From Prevotella sp. (GTDB lineage Bacteria; Bacillota_I; Bacilli_A; ML615J-28; CAG-313): a stretch of 64,000 nucleotides of DNA. The notes below the pieces were generated by a model. The model was not told the origin of the DNA, made no database searches, and saw only the letters and a program-made list of their open reading frames with translations. Positions 25,860 to 34,578 of this stretch are shown here, piece after piece (within the stretch, counting starts at the first letter, position 1; each line of letters opens with the position of its first letter). The position numbers were made by a program, and so were the translations under genes. The DNA lies in the NCBI GenBank assembly GCA_023665755.1, contig JAMPDF010000002.1:430010-494009 (forward strand), given 5' to 3'.

Positions 25860-27230
25860 ATGAATCAAGATTACGTTGAAAAGATATTAACATTAATTAG
25901 ATCACATTCTTCATTAGAGGAAAAACGCAGTGCTCTTTCTCAATATCATGAAAATGATATTGCCAAAGTATTTCCATTTTTGACAAAGGAAGAAAGACAA
26001 CAACTCTATTTGCTCTTCAATCAAGATGTTTTATCAGATATTTTTAGTTACTTAGAAGAACCAGCTGAATATTTTGAGGAATTGTCTACAGATGCTGCGG
26101 CGGATATCTTAGAAAATATGGATACAGATGATGCTATCGATATTTTAGAAGAATTAGAAGAACAAGATCGTAATGAATTAATTGAATTGATGGATCAAGA
26201 AGCGGTTGATGATATCAAACTAATCACCTCTTATGATGAAAATGTAATTGGAAGTAAAATGACAACGAACTATGTTGCCATATCAAAAGATGCGACTGTT
26301 AGACAAGCGATGAAAAAAATGATAGAAGAGGCTGCTGTCAATGATAATATTTCAACGCTTTATTTTGTTGATATGGATAATCATTTTTTTGGTGCTATGG
26401 ATTTAAGAGATTTGATTTTAGCTAGGGAAAATCAAAATTTAAAAGAATTGATCAAAACCTCCTATCCATACTTAAATGCAACAGAGGAAGTGAGTGCATG
26501 TTTAGAAAAAATTCAGGAGTATGCACTTGACTCTATCCCGGTATTAGATGAAGAAAAACATTTAGTTGGTGTAATTACGAGTGATGATGTCGTTGAAGTA
26601 GTTCAAGATGAATTGAGTGATGACTATGCTAAGTTAGCAGGTTTATCTAGTGAGGAGGACTTAGATGAGTCTATCTTTACATCAATCAAAAAAAGAGTGC
26701 CATGGTTATTGATTTTACTTGGTTTAGGTCTTGTGACAAGTCTATTGATTTCTAGTTTTGAAAAAGTTGTTGCGGCACTACCACTTATTGTGTTTTTTCA
26801 ATCATTAATTTTAGATATGGCAGGAAATACAGGAACGCAATCGCTTGCTGTAACAATTCGTGTGTTATCTAGCGAAAGAACAACAAGTAAGGATATTGCC
26901 AAATTGATTTTTAAAGAGATTCGTGTAGGTTTTATCAATGGTCTGTGTATTGGATTGATGAGTTTTCTTTCTGTTTTTCTCTTTATTTATTTTGTTCAGA
27001 ATGAGACATTATTGGATAATTTTAAAATTGCCCTTTCTGTAGGTGTAAGTATGCTTGGATCAATGCTAATCGCTAGTTTAGCAGGAAGTGCCATACCTGT
27101 TATATTTAAGAAATGCAAAATTGATCCCGCTGTTGCATCAGGTCCACTCATTACCACTATCAATGATGTGATTGCAGTTGTGATTTATTACGGACTTGCT
27201 TGGATAATGTTTGCTTCTTTAATAGGTTAA
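25860..27230 (+). CDS. mgtE: Magnesium transporter MgtE
   Basis: The 456-residue protein has the family layout. An acidic N-terminal helical domain (residues 1-130, with the ADILENMDTDDAIDILEELE pattern split over two helices) is followed by two CBS domains (about 135-255) that sense Mg2+. The C-terminal membrane domain (about 285-456) has five segments, and the pore motif includes MAGNTGTQSL. GCAGGAGG is upstream of the ATG. No M-box riboswitch is visible in the 72-base gap, so control may rest on the protein gate. Confidence 0.95.
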   Translation: MNQDYVEKILTLIRSHSSLEEKRSALSQYHENDIAKVFPFLTKEERQQLYLLFNQDVLSDIFSYLEEPAEYFEELSTDAAADILENMDTDDAIDILEELEEQDRNELIELMDQEAVDDIKLITSYDENVIGSKMTTNYVAISKDATVRQAMKKMIEEAAVNDNISTLYFVDMDNHFFGAMDLRDLILARENQNLKELIKTSYPYLNATEEVSACLEKIQEYALDSIPVLDEEKHLVGVITSDDVVEVVQDELSDDYAKLAGLSSEEDLDESIFTSIKKRVPWLLILLGLGLVTSLLISSFEKVVAALPLIVFFQSLILDMAGNTGTQSLAVTIRVLSSERTTSKDIAKLIFKEIRVGFINGLCIGLMSFLSVFLFIYFVQNETLLDNFKIALSVGVSMLGSMLIASLAGSAIPVIFKKCKIDPAVASGPLITTINDVIAVVIYYGLAWIMFASLIG

Positions 27231-27270
27231 CTTTGGGCTAAGTATATAAAATTAAATTGATTAGAATAAT

Positions 27271-27300
27271 AAAAAATGGTTCAATATGAACCATTTTTTT
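27271..27300. terminator. Bidirectional terminator for mgtE and ruvA
   Basis: AAAAATGGTTCA (27272-27283) pairs perfectly with TGAACCATTTTT (27287-27298) around ATA, with A-tract and T-tract flanks, serving mgtE on the plus strand and ruvA on the minus strand. Confidence 0.85.
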
Positions 27301-27372
27301 ACTTAAGTAATAGGATGAAATATCGATTATATAATATAAGGAATAGTGGGTTCGATTCCAAATTTATTTATA

Positions 27373-27401
27373 TTGCAAAAAGAAGCAAAATAGTGTATAA
27401 T
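27373..27401 (+). promoter_or_regulatory. Strong promoter reading antisense into ruvA, toward ruvB
   Basis: TTGCAA (27373-27378), 17-base spacer, perfect TATAAT (27396-27401) on the plus strand. The predicted start (about 27408) is at the ruvA stop codon, so the RNA would be antisense to all of ruvA and continue into ruvB, which has no good nearer promoter. Confidence 0.65.
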
Positions 27402-27405
27402 AGAA

Positions 27406-27975
27406 TTAATTCTTTTTAAGCCGTTTTAGGGCATTTTTTACTGCATCACTTAGTGAAATAGTATCACTAACGTCTAAATCTTTGGTGGCTTGCTTAATTT
27501 CATTGTTGTTGTATCCCAAAGATTTTAGTGCCAAAATGACGTTATTTTTCTTTTCATTGGAAAAATCCTGAGTATCTTGATGAAAATCAATCTTGCCTTT
27601 TAAGTCAAGAACAATTTGTTGACTTAATTTTGGCCCTATTCCTGGAAATTGACCAAAAAATTTTGAATTGCTATCATCTAATGCTTGAATAATTTCCTCA
27701 GGAGTACTAGAGGCAAGAATTGCTAGTGCACCTTTTGGCCCAAGACCTTTTACATTGATGAGATTTTCAAACATATCTCTAGTAGTAGAAGAACTAAAGC
27801 CAAATAGTTCATGAGCATCCTCACGGACATGATAATGTAAGTAAAGCGTCATAGGTGTGTTACATTCAAATTGATATGGATTGGGTACTTTGACTAAATA
27901 GCCAATTTGTCCTACCTCAAATGTAATATGTGTGGCACAAATTTCTGTTGCCTGGCCTTTAAAATATCGGTACAT
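27406..27975 (-). CDS. ruvA: Holliday junction branch migration protein RuvA
   Basis: RuvA tetramers hold the Holliday junction for the RuvB motor. The 189-residue protein has the N-terminal OB domain (MYRYFKGQATEI, GQIGYLVKVP), two helix-hairpin-helix motifs (LINVKGLGPKGALAIL and FPGIGPKLSQQIVLDL) and a C-terminal UBA-like helix set. The start at 27975 follows GGAGG; the ATG four codons upstream overlaps that SD. In most bacteria ruvA and ruvB are co-directional neighbours. Here ruvA is on the opposite strand and diverges from ruvB. Confidence 0.95.
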   Translation of the reverse strand: MYRYFKGQATEICATHITFEVGQIGYLVKVPNPYQFECNTPMTLYLHYHVREDAHELFGFSSSTTRDMFENLINVKGLGPKGALAILASSTPEEIIQALDDSNSKFFGQFPGIGPKLSQQIVLDLKGKIDFHQDTQDFSNEKKNNVILALKSLGYNNNEIKQATKDLDVSDTISLSDAVKNALKRLKKN

Positions 27976-28009
27976 AGGAACCTCCATAAGAAATATAGTT
28001 AGATAATTT

Positions 28010-28038
28010 ATTATATCATAAAAATAGAATTAAATCAA
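28010..28038 (-). promoter_or_regulatory. ruvA promoter
   Basis: On the minus strand TTGATT (28038-28033), 17-base spacer, TATAAT (28015-28010), 35 bases before the ruvA start. The -35 box ends just before the ruvB ribosome site. Confidence 0.82.
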
Positions 28039-28055
28039 AGAAAAGGGTGATGGTC

Positions 28056-29054
28056 TTGGATAATATTATGGACAAAAAAATGATAGATGGCGATGAGATT
28101 GAGTCCTCTCTTCGACCTCAAAGGTTAAAAGAATATGTGGGGCAGTTGGAACTGAAAGAAATGATGGAAATATTTATTCATACAGCAAAATTGCGTCATG
28201 AGAGTTTAGATCATGTGTTATTATATGGTCCTCCAGGACTAGGCAAGACGACGCTTGCCCACATCATTGCCAATGAAATGAACACAGGGATTAAAATTAC
28301 TACAGGCCCTGCATTATCTAGACCAGGCGATCTTGCTGCAATATTATCCTCTCTCGAGCCTGGTGACATATTATTTATTGATGAAATTCACCGGATACCT
28401 AAAGTCATAGAAGAAATTTTGTATTCTGCTATGGAAGATTATGCGATTGATATTGTAATGGGAAAAGATGCTGCTGCTTCTACGTTACGCATAGATTTAC
28501 CACCATTTACTTTAGTTGGTGCGACAACACGTTTTGGAGATTTAACAGCACCTATGCGCGATCGGTTTGGTATAGTGCATCAATTGAAATATTATGATAT
28601 GGAAGAATTAGCCACCATTATTGAACGGACATCGAGAATTTTTCATTTTCCAATTGACAAAGATGCAACTTATGAGTTAGCTAGACGTTCTCGCGGGACG
28701 CCACGTATTGCCAATCGCTTATTTAGAAGAATCCGTGATTTTGCTCAATATGAGAATTCAAGTCACATATCAGTAGATATAACGGATTATGCCTTGAATA
28801 AACTGGATATTGATAAAGCAGGGTTAGATATCACTGACCGAAAATATCTTCTGGGTTTGATTGAACGATTTAAAGGGGGGCCAGCAGGACTTGAGGCACT
28901 TGCTGCGACTATTTCCGAAGAAACTGTTACCTTAGAAGATGTCAATGAACCCTATTTATTACAAGAGGGATTTATTATTCGTACGCATAGAGGGCGAATG
29001 GTGACGGAAAAAGCGTATGAACATTTGGGATATAAAAAGGGAGGCTTATTTTGA
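28056..29054 (+). CDS. ruvB: Holliday junction DNA helicase RuvB
   Basis: AAA+ motor of branch migration, 332 residues. It shows SSLRPQRLKEYVGQ at the N-terminus, Walker A GPPGLGKTT (58-66), Walker B FIDEIHR, GATTRFGDLTAPMRDRFG (sensor 1 and arginine finger) and the C-terminal winged helix with GFIIRTHRGR. I place the start at TTG 28056, four bases after AGGGTGAT, a spacing also seen for the HAD gene; ATG 28050 would overlap the SD. It ends in TGA overlapping the queA start. Its partner ruvA lies inverted upstream. Confidence 0.95.
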   Translation: MDNIMDKKMIDGDEIESSLRPQRLKEYVGQLELKEMMEIFIHTAKLRHESLDHVLLYGPPGLGKTTLAHIIANEMNTGIKITTGPALSRPGDLAAILSSLEPGDILFIDEIHRIPKVIEEILYSAMEDYAIDIVMGKDAAASTLRIDLPPFTLVGATTRFGDLTAPMRDRFGIVHQLKYYDMEELATIIERTSRIFHFPIDKDATYELARRSRGTPRIANRLFRRIRDFAQYENSSHISVDITDYALNKLDIDKAGLDITDRKYLLGLIERFKGGPAGLEALAATISEETVTLEDVNEPYLLQEGFIIRTHRGRMVTEKAYEHLGYKKGGLF

Positions 29055-30076
29055 AAGTAGCAGATTTTGATTATAATTTACCAGAAGAATTGATTGCGCA
29101 AACTCCACTAGAAAATAGAACTGATTCTAGGTTATTGGTTTTGGATAAGATAACAGGAAATATAGAACATAAGCATTTTTATGACATAGTTGATTATTTA
29201 ACAGATCAGGATGTTTTAGTGCTGAATGATACAAAAGTTTATCCATCACGCATCTATGGAAAAAAGACAGATACTGATGCATCTATTGAATTGCTATTGC
29301 TCAAAGAAGTAGCGAAAGATGAATGGGTGGCTTTGACCCGTCCTGCAAGACGTGTCAAAACAGGAACACAAATATCTTTTGGGAATGGCTTATTGATAGC
29401 AACTTGCATAGAGGAAAAAGCAGATGGTGAAAGAAGATACCAAATGACCTATCAAGGTATATTTTTAGAAATATTAGAACAAATAGGCACGATGCCATTA
29501 CCGCCATACATTCATGAGAAATTAGAGGATGGTTCTCGTTATCAAACGGTATATGCAAAAGATTATGGTAGTGCTGCGGCACCTACTGCGGGTTTACACT
29601 TTACCCAAGAATTATTAGAACGGGTAAAAGCAAAAGGTGTACAAATTGAATATGTGACATTACATGTTGGATTAGGTACATTCAGGCCTGTCATGAGTGA
29701 AACAATTGAGGAACATCATATGCATAGTGAGGCATACCAAATGACAAAAGAAACCGCAATGGCTTTGAATCAAGCCAAGGCAGCAGGAAAAAGGATTATT
29801 AGTGTAGGAACGACTTCAACAAGAACATTGGAAAGTATTATGACCAAATATGGTTGTTTTCGGGAGTGTCATGAATCGACCAATATTTTCATCTATCCAC
29901 CATATCCATTTCAAGCGGTCGATGCCTTGATTACTAATTTTCACTTACCAAAGTCAACTTTAATCATGTTGGTAAGTGCTTTAGCGGGAAGAGAACATGT
30001 ACTTGAAGCATATCGCATTGCGGTTCAAGAAAAGTATCGCTTCTTTTCTTTTGGCGATGCAATGTTTATCAAATAA
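29051..30076 (+). CDS. queA: S-adenosylmethionine:tRNA ribosyltransferase-isomerase QueA
   Basis: QueA makes epoxyqueuosine on tRNA by transferring the ribosyl part of S-adenosylmethionine. The 341-residue length is normal. It shows ADFDYNLPEELIAQTPLENR, DVLVLNDTKVYPSR, PLPPYIHEKL and AAPTAGLHFTQELL, all typical. It starts at TTG behind GGGAGG and overlaps ruvB by 4 bases. The ruvB-queA order is common in Bacillota. Confidence 0.95.
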   Translation: MKVADFDYNLPEELIAQTPLENRTDSRLLVLDKITGNIEHKHFYDIVDYLTDQDVLVLNDTKVYPSRIYGKKTDTDASIELLLLKEVAKDEWVALTRPARRVKTGTQISFGNGLLIATCIEEKADGERRYQMTYQGIFLEILEQIGTMPLPPYIHEKLEDGSRYQTVYAKDYGSAAAPTAGLHFTQELLERVKAKGVQIEYVTLHVGLGTFRPVMSETIEEHHMHSEAYQMTKETAMALNQAKAAGKRIISVGTTSTRTLESIMTKYGCFRECHESTNIFIYPPYPFQAVDALITNFHLPKSTLIMLVSALAGREHVLEAYRIAVQEKYRFFSFGDAMFIK

Positions 30077-30102
30077 AGAAAATCAAAACGAGGAGGAATA
30101 GT

Positions 30103-30705
30103 ATGTATCAAATTATCACTATAGGAAGAGAGTTTGGTAGTGGAGGACGAGAATTTGGTAGGAGACTTGCGGAAGAATTAGGATATGAGTATTATGATAA
30201 AGAGATTATTACAGAAATTTCTAAACATACATCACTATCAGAAGAGTATGTTCAAGATATTATTGAGAAAAAACCACATCGGTTATATCCAATTACAATT
30301 GGTCAAAGTTTGACAGGGCATGAAAATTATGAATTGCAACAAGTTCAAATGGTGTTTCAAGCACAATGTGAAATTATAGAACGCTTGGCCACACAGTCTA
30401 ATTGTGTCATTGTAGGAAGATGTGCAGATTATATCTTAAGAGAATATCAGCCATATCGTATTTTTATTTATGCACAAATGGATAGTAAAGTCAAACGATG
30501 CATAGAACGAAATAGTGCATCTAGCACGTATACAGAAAAACAAATTCGCAAACATATTGCACGATTAGACAAAGAAAGGGCCAAGTATTATCAATACTAT
30601 ACAGGTCAAAAATGGGGAAAGATTCAAAATTATGATTTGTGTATCAACACAACACATACTATAATTAAAGATATTGTTCCACTCATTGCAAAAATGTTTC
30701 AATAA
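30103..30705 (+). CDS. Cytidylate kinase-like family protein
   Basis: The 200-residue product begins with IITIGREFGSGGREFGRRLAE, the glycine-rich nucleotide-binding loop of the cytidylate kinase-like family. Later it has CVIVGRCADYILRE and ARLDKERAKYYQYYTGQKWG, which recur in this family of mostly uncharacterised bacterial kinases. It is distinct from the housekeeping Cmk. It follows queA by 26 bases with GAGGAGG before the ATG and ends the ruvB operon at a terminator. The substrate is not established. Confidence 0.85.
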   Translation: MYQIITIGREFGSGGREFGRRLAEELGYEYYDKEIITEISKHTSLSEEYVQDIIEKKPHRLYPITIGQSLTGHENYELQQVQMVFQAQCEIIERLATQSNCVIVGRCADYILREYQPYRIFIYAQMDSKVKRCIERNSASSTYTEKQIRKHIARLDKERAKYYQYYTGQKWGKIQNYDLCINTTHTIIKDIVPLIAKMFQ

Positions 30706-30709
30706 AACA

Positions 30710-30772
30710 AAAAAACTCACCTTTTTGTCCATTCGTTTTTTAACGAATAGGTTTTAAAAGTGAGTTTTTTAT
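30710..30772. terminator. Large two-part bidirectional terminator
   Basis: AAAAAACTCAC (30710-30720) pairs with GTGAGTTTTTT (30760-30770), with an inner ATTCGTT/AACGAAT hairpin (about 30731-30749). It serves the cytidylate-kinase-like gene and the convergent zinc-ribbon gene. Confidence 0.85.
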
Positions 30773-31311
30773 TATTTAATTTTTCTTCCACAAGAAGGGC
30801 AAAAACGGTCCGTTTTTTCAAGTGATTCACCGCATCCAGGACAAAATAATATCAAATAGTCATCATCAATAGAATCTTCATGTAAGGTAGAATCAGTTAT
30901 CTTTTCTTGTTTTGTCCCTTTAAATGTTCGAATAATTTGTATAATCAAAATAATGATGACTAAGAAAAAAGGAATAAAAAACAAAATCAAAGGAAATGAT
31001 AACTGATCACTCTTGAAGAGCATAGTGACCATAAAAAGTAAAATGCTTGTCCAAATAAGAGTGAAGAAAATCAAAAAGATGCCAGAAATAATATTTCCGT
31101 GTTTTGTTTGTCCTGTACCTTGATATGTAGTATTAGAAAAGTCGGTAGAAGTATCTGAGCGTAGGATATATTGTTCATCTCCCTCATTTTTTGTATGGGA
31201 AGATGAAGTATTTTTTTGGGTAGTTTGTTTGATGCTTGCAACGATAATCACAATTATCATTGCAGTGAAAAAAATTGAAATGATGATTGGAAAAAATGAA
31301 AATAATTCCAT
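30772..31311 (-). CDS. Zinc-ribbon membrane protein of unknown function
   Basis: The 179-residue product has an N-terminal membrane segment (residues 5-26), a polar Ser/Thr-rich linker, and two more membrane segments at about 72-95 and 103-127. A C-terminal zinc ribbon has CPGCGESLEKTDRFCPSCGRKIK-type spacing (two CxxC pairs, near residues 157 and 171). Small zinc-ribbon membrane proteins of this kind are common but uncharacterised. I start at 31311 with AAAGGAG about 11 bases upstream; a GTG at 31323 would abut that SD. No confident promoter was found. Confidence 0.72.
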   Translation of the reverse strand: MELFSFFPIIISIFFTAMIIVIIVASIKQTTQKNTSSSHTKNEGDEQYILRSDTSTDFSNTTYQGTGQTKHGNIISGIFLIFFTLIWTSILLFMVTMLFKSDQLSFPLILFFIPFFLVIIILIIQIIRTFKGTKQEKITDSTLHEDSIDDDYLILFCPGCGESLEKTDRFCPSCGRKIK

Positions 31312-31478
31312 AAGATAGCACACTCCTTTTGAACATAGTATAGCATAAATTGAAAAAAATGTTTCTTTTTTTGCTTGATGAATAGGAAAAAATTGAATAA
31401 TAAAAACAAAAAATATGTCAAAAAATAACGATAGAAAAACTAGAAAATGCCATTTGAAAAAAATAATTTTACTAACAA

Positions 31479-31507
31479 TTGCATATATTTTCTAGATGTG
31501 GTATAAT
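31479..31507 (+). promoter_or_regulatory. Glycogen operon promoter
   Basis: TTGCAT (31479-31484), 17-base spacer, perfect TATAAT (31502-31507), 25 bases before the glgB start. No other promoter is evident up to the end of glgP. Confidence 0.85.
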
Positions 31508-31532
31508 AAGGAAAAAGAAGGAGATATTGGAA

Positions 31533-33380
31533 ATGGAAGAAAAAGGAATATATTATTTTCATCAAGGTACCAATTATCGCGCTTATGAACTGATGGGAGC
31601 ACATTACACAAAAGAGTGTACTACTTTTCGAGTGTTTGCCCCTCATGCAAAAATCGTTTCTGTTGTAGGAGAGTTCAATGCATGGGATACCACGAGACAT
31701 GTGATGCAAAAAATATCTGATGGAGGCATCTATGAAATTACCATTTCTCATGTCCCATTATTTGCTTGTTATCAATATGCGATTGTCACTTTTGACAATC
31801 GAACTTTATTCAAAAGTGATCCTTACGGGTTTCATGCAGAATGTAGACCAGAAAAAGCGTCCAAAGTATATGATTTAAGTGGATATACATTTCAAGATAG
31901 TCAGTGGATGGCTAAAAGACAACAACATCAAGCTTTAGATCAACCCTTAAATATTTATGAGGTCCATTTGGGTTCTTGGAAGCGATATCAAGACGGAAGT
32001 GTTTTTGATTATGTCAAATTAGCAGAAGAAATTTCTGATTATGCGGTGGCAATGGGATATACGCATATTGAGGTGATGCCCTTAGCAGAATATCCTTATG
32101 ATCCTTCTTGGGGATATCAAGTGATAGGATACTATGCTGTAACAGCTAGATATGGTACACCACATGATTTTATGCGATTTGTGGACATCTGCCACCAAAA
32201 AAATATAGGCGTTATTATGGACTGGGTGCCAGGACATTTTGCCAAGGATGCGCATGGTTTAATTGAGTTTGATGGAACTGAAACCTATGAGCCATCTGAT
32301 AATACCAAAAAGGAACATGAGGGTTGGGGGACGAGATGTTTTGATTATGGAAAGAATGAAGTGCAATCTTTTCTTGTTTCAAATGCGATGTTTTGGTTAG
32401 ATCAATTTCATATTGATGGAATCCGAGTGGATGCGGTAGCATCAATGTTGTATTTAGATTATGGAAGAAAAGAAGGTCAGTGGCATAAAAATAGCCAGGG
32501 AACGAATATCAATTTAGAAGCAGTAAGTTTTATCCAAAAAGTCAATCATATTGTGCATGAGTATTATCCAGGTGTTTTGATGATTGCAGAAGAATCAACT
32601 GCCTTTCCAAAAATCACAGTCCCTACTCAATATGGCGGATTAGAATTTGATTATAAGTGGAATATGGGATGGATGAACGATACATTAACTTATATGAAAA
32701 CTGATCCGATGTATCGTAGATATCATCACGATCAATTGACTTTTCAGATGACTTATATCTATAGTGAGCATTATATTCTTCCTTTGTCTCATGATGAGGT
32801 AGTGCATATGAAAGGTTCACTTATTAATAAAATGCCAGGTGATTATAGTATGAAATTTGCGGCACTAAAGACCTATTTGATGTATATGATGACTCATCCA
32901 GGTAAAAAGTTATTATTTATGGGGGGGGAAATAGGTCAATTTAGGGAGTGGAGTGAATCAAGAGAATTAGATTGGTCGGTATTAAATTACGAAAGTCACC
33001 AAGGTTTAAAACAATTTGTATGCGATATCAATTATTTGTATAAAAATGAAAAGGCACTATATCAAAATGAAACCAATTGGAATGGGTTTTTATGGAATAG
33101 TGTAAATGATAAAGATCATAATATACTTTCTTATCGTAGGATATCAAATGAGCAAGAGACGATAGATGTCATTTTAAATTTTGCGGCATGTGATTGGAAA
33201 GATTATGTATTATCGATTGAAGATGGAACATATGAAGTTGCTATAGCAACCTCAGATCAAATATATGGGGGATGGACAAACTTAAAAAGACGTGAATTTG
33301 TTGTAGAACATCATCAACTTAGAATCAATGTACCAGCTAGTACAGGAATAATATTAAGGAAGGTAAAAAATTATGTATAG
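31533..33380 (+). CDS. glgB: 1,4-alpha-glucan branching enzyme
   Basis: GlgB adds alpha-1,6 branches to glycogen. The 615-residue protein has an N-terminal CBM48 domain (FRVFAPHAKIVSVVGEFNAW), a GH13 catalytic barrel (IYEVHLGSWKR, the VIMDWVPGHF region, DGIRVDAVASMLYLDY with the nucleophile Asp, and MIAEESTAFP with the acid Glu), LPLSHDEVVH, and a C-terminal beta domain. The ATG at 31533 has GAAGGAGA upstream. The end overlaps glgC by 8 bases. Confidence 0.96.
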   Translation: MEEKGIYYFHQGTNYRAYELMGAHYTKECTTFRVFAPHAKIVSVVGEFNAWDTTRHVMQKISDGGIYEITISHVPLFACYQYAIVTFDNRTLFKSDPYGFHAECRPEKASKVYDLSGYTFQDSQWMAKRQQHQALDQPLNIYEVHLGSWKRYQDGSVFDYVKLAEEISDYAVAMGYTHIEVMPLAEYPYDPSWGYQVIGYYAVTARYGTPHDFMRFVDICHQKNIGVIMDWVPGHFAKDAHGLIEFDGTETYEPSDNTKKEHEGWGTRCFDYGKNEVQSFLVSNAMFWLDQFHIDGIRVDAVASMLYLDYGRKEGQWHKNSQGTNINLEAVSFIQKVNHIVHEYYPGVLMIAEESTAFPKITVPTQYGGLEFDYKWNMGWMNDTLTYMKTDPMYRRYHHDQLTFQMTYIYSEHYILPLSHDEVVHMKGSLINKMPGDYSMKFAALKTYLMYMMTHPGKKLLFMGGEIGQFREWSESRELDWSVLNYESHQGLKQFVCDINYLYKNEKALYQNETNWNGFLWNSVNDKDHNILSYRRISNEQETIDVILNFAACDWKDYVLSIEDGTYEVAIATSDQIYGGWTNLKRREFVVEHHQLRINVPASTGIILRKVKNYV

Positions 33381-34578
33381 TCAAAAAAAGTGTGTAGCTA
33401 TGTTGCTTGCAGGAGGCCAAGGAAGTCGCTTGTATGCATTAACTTCAAAAGTCGCTAAACCAGCAGTTTCATTTGGTGCAAAATATCGAATCATTGATTT
33501 CACTTTATCTAATTGTGTCAATTCCAATATCGATACAGTAGGGGTACTCACACAGTATCAACCGCTTCTATTAAACGAATATATTGGTAATGGTCAACCG
33601 TGGGATTTGGATAGAACCTTTGGTGGGGTTCATATTCTTCCTCCTTATCAGGCCAAAACAGGTAGTGAGTGGTATAAGGGTACTGCAAATGCTATCTATC
33701 AAAATATTAGTTTTATTGAAAATTATGACCCTGACCATGTGTTGATTCTATCAGGTGATCATATTTATAAAATGGATTATAATAAGATGTTACATGAACA
33801 TATCCAAAATAATGCAGATTGTACCATCGCGGTATTAGAAGTGCCGATTGAAGAAGCTAGTCGTTTTGGTATTATGAATACAAATGAAGAAAATTTGATT
33901 ACTGAGTTTGAAGAAAAGCCAAAACATCCTAAAAGCAATAAGGCTTCTATGGGAATTTATATTTTTAAGAAAGAAAAATTATTTCAGTATTTAAGAGAAG
34001 ATGCACTAGATCCTACGAGTCAAAATGACTTTGGTAAAAATATTATTCCAACAATGCTTGCCAAAAAAGAAAAAATGGTAGCTTATCCATTTAAAGGATA
34101 TTGGAAAGATGTGGGAACCATTAAAAGTTTGTGGGAGGCTAATCAAGATTTGATTGGTGAAAATCCTGCTTTTGATATTTATAATCCATTTTGGAAAATC
34201 CATTCTAGAAATATGGGGATTGAACCACAATATATTGCCAAGGGTGCAGTATTAGAAAACTCTTTGGTTACGGATGGTGCTAAAATAGAAGGAACGGTTA
34301 TCAATAGTATTATTGGTTCAAATGTACGAGTGGCTAAAGGGGCTGTTGTAAAAGATAGTGTTATTTTTGCGGATACTGTGATTGGTGAGGGGGCATCAGT
34401 TAACTATAGCATCATAGATGAAAAAGTAGTGATTGGCAAACAGGCAGTAATTGGAATGACTAAAGCAGATGATGTTGAAATTGCTGTAATTGGAAGAGAT
34501 GTAATAGTAGAAGATGAAGCAGTAGTATTAGCAGGTGCTAATGTTGAAGAAAATGTATACAAGGTAAGAGGTGAGTAA
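33373..34578 (+). CDS. glgC: Glucose-1-phosphate adenylyltransferase, catalytic subunit
   Basis: GlgC makes ADP-glucose from ATP and glucose 1-phosphate, the committed step of glycogen synthesis. The 401-residue protein has the nucleotide loop LLAGGQGSRLYALT near residue 11, KPAVSFGAKYRIIDFTLSN, the catalytic-region LSGDHIYKMDY, FEEKPKHPKSNKASMGIYIF, and a C-terminal left-handed beta helix of hexapeptide repeats. It overlaps glgB by 8 bases and glgD by one base, so the three are probably translated together. Confidence 0.96.
   Translation: MYSQKKCVAMLLAGGQGSRLYALTSKVAKPAVSFGAKYRIIDFTLSNCVNSNIDTVGVLTQYQPLLLNEYIGNGQPWDLDRTFGGVHILPPYQAKTGSEWYKGTANAIYQNISFIENYDPDHVLILSGDHIYKMDYNKMLHEHIQNNADCTIAVLEVPIEEASRFGIMNTNEENLITEFEEKPKHPKSNKASMGIYIFKKEKLFQYLREDALDPTSQNDFGKNIIPTMLAKKEKMVAYPFKGYWKDVGTIKSLWEANQDLIGENPAFDIYNPFWKIHSRNMGIEPQYIAKGAVLENSLVTDGAKIEGTVINSIIGSNVRVAKGAVVKDSVIFADTVIGEGASVNYSIIDEKVVIGKQAVIGMTKADDVEIAVIGRDVIVEDEAVVLAGANVEENVYKVRGE

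Noticed and set aside
27346..27360. GGGTTCGATTCC, like a tRNA T-arm
   Set aside because: Only two or three of the five stem pairs form around the loop, and no D-arm, anticodon arm or acceptor stem can be built from the flanking AT-rich bases. At most a chance match or a dead remnant.
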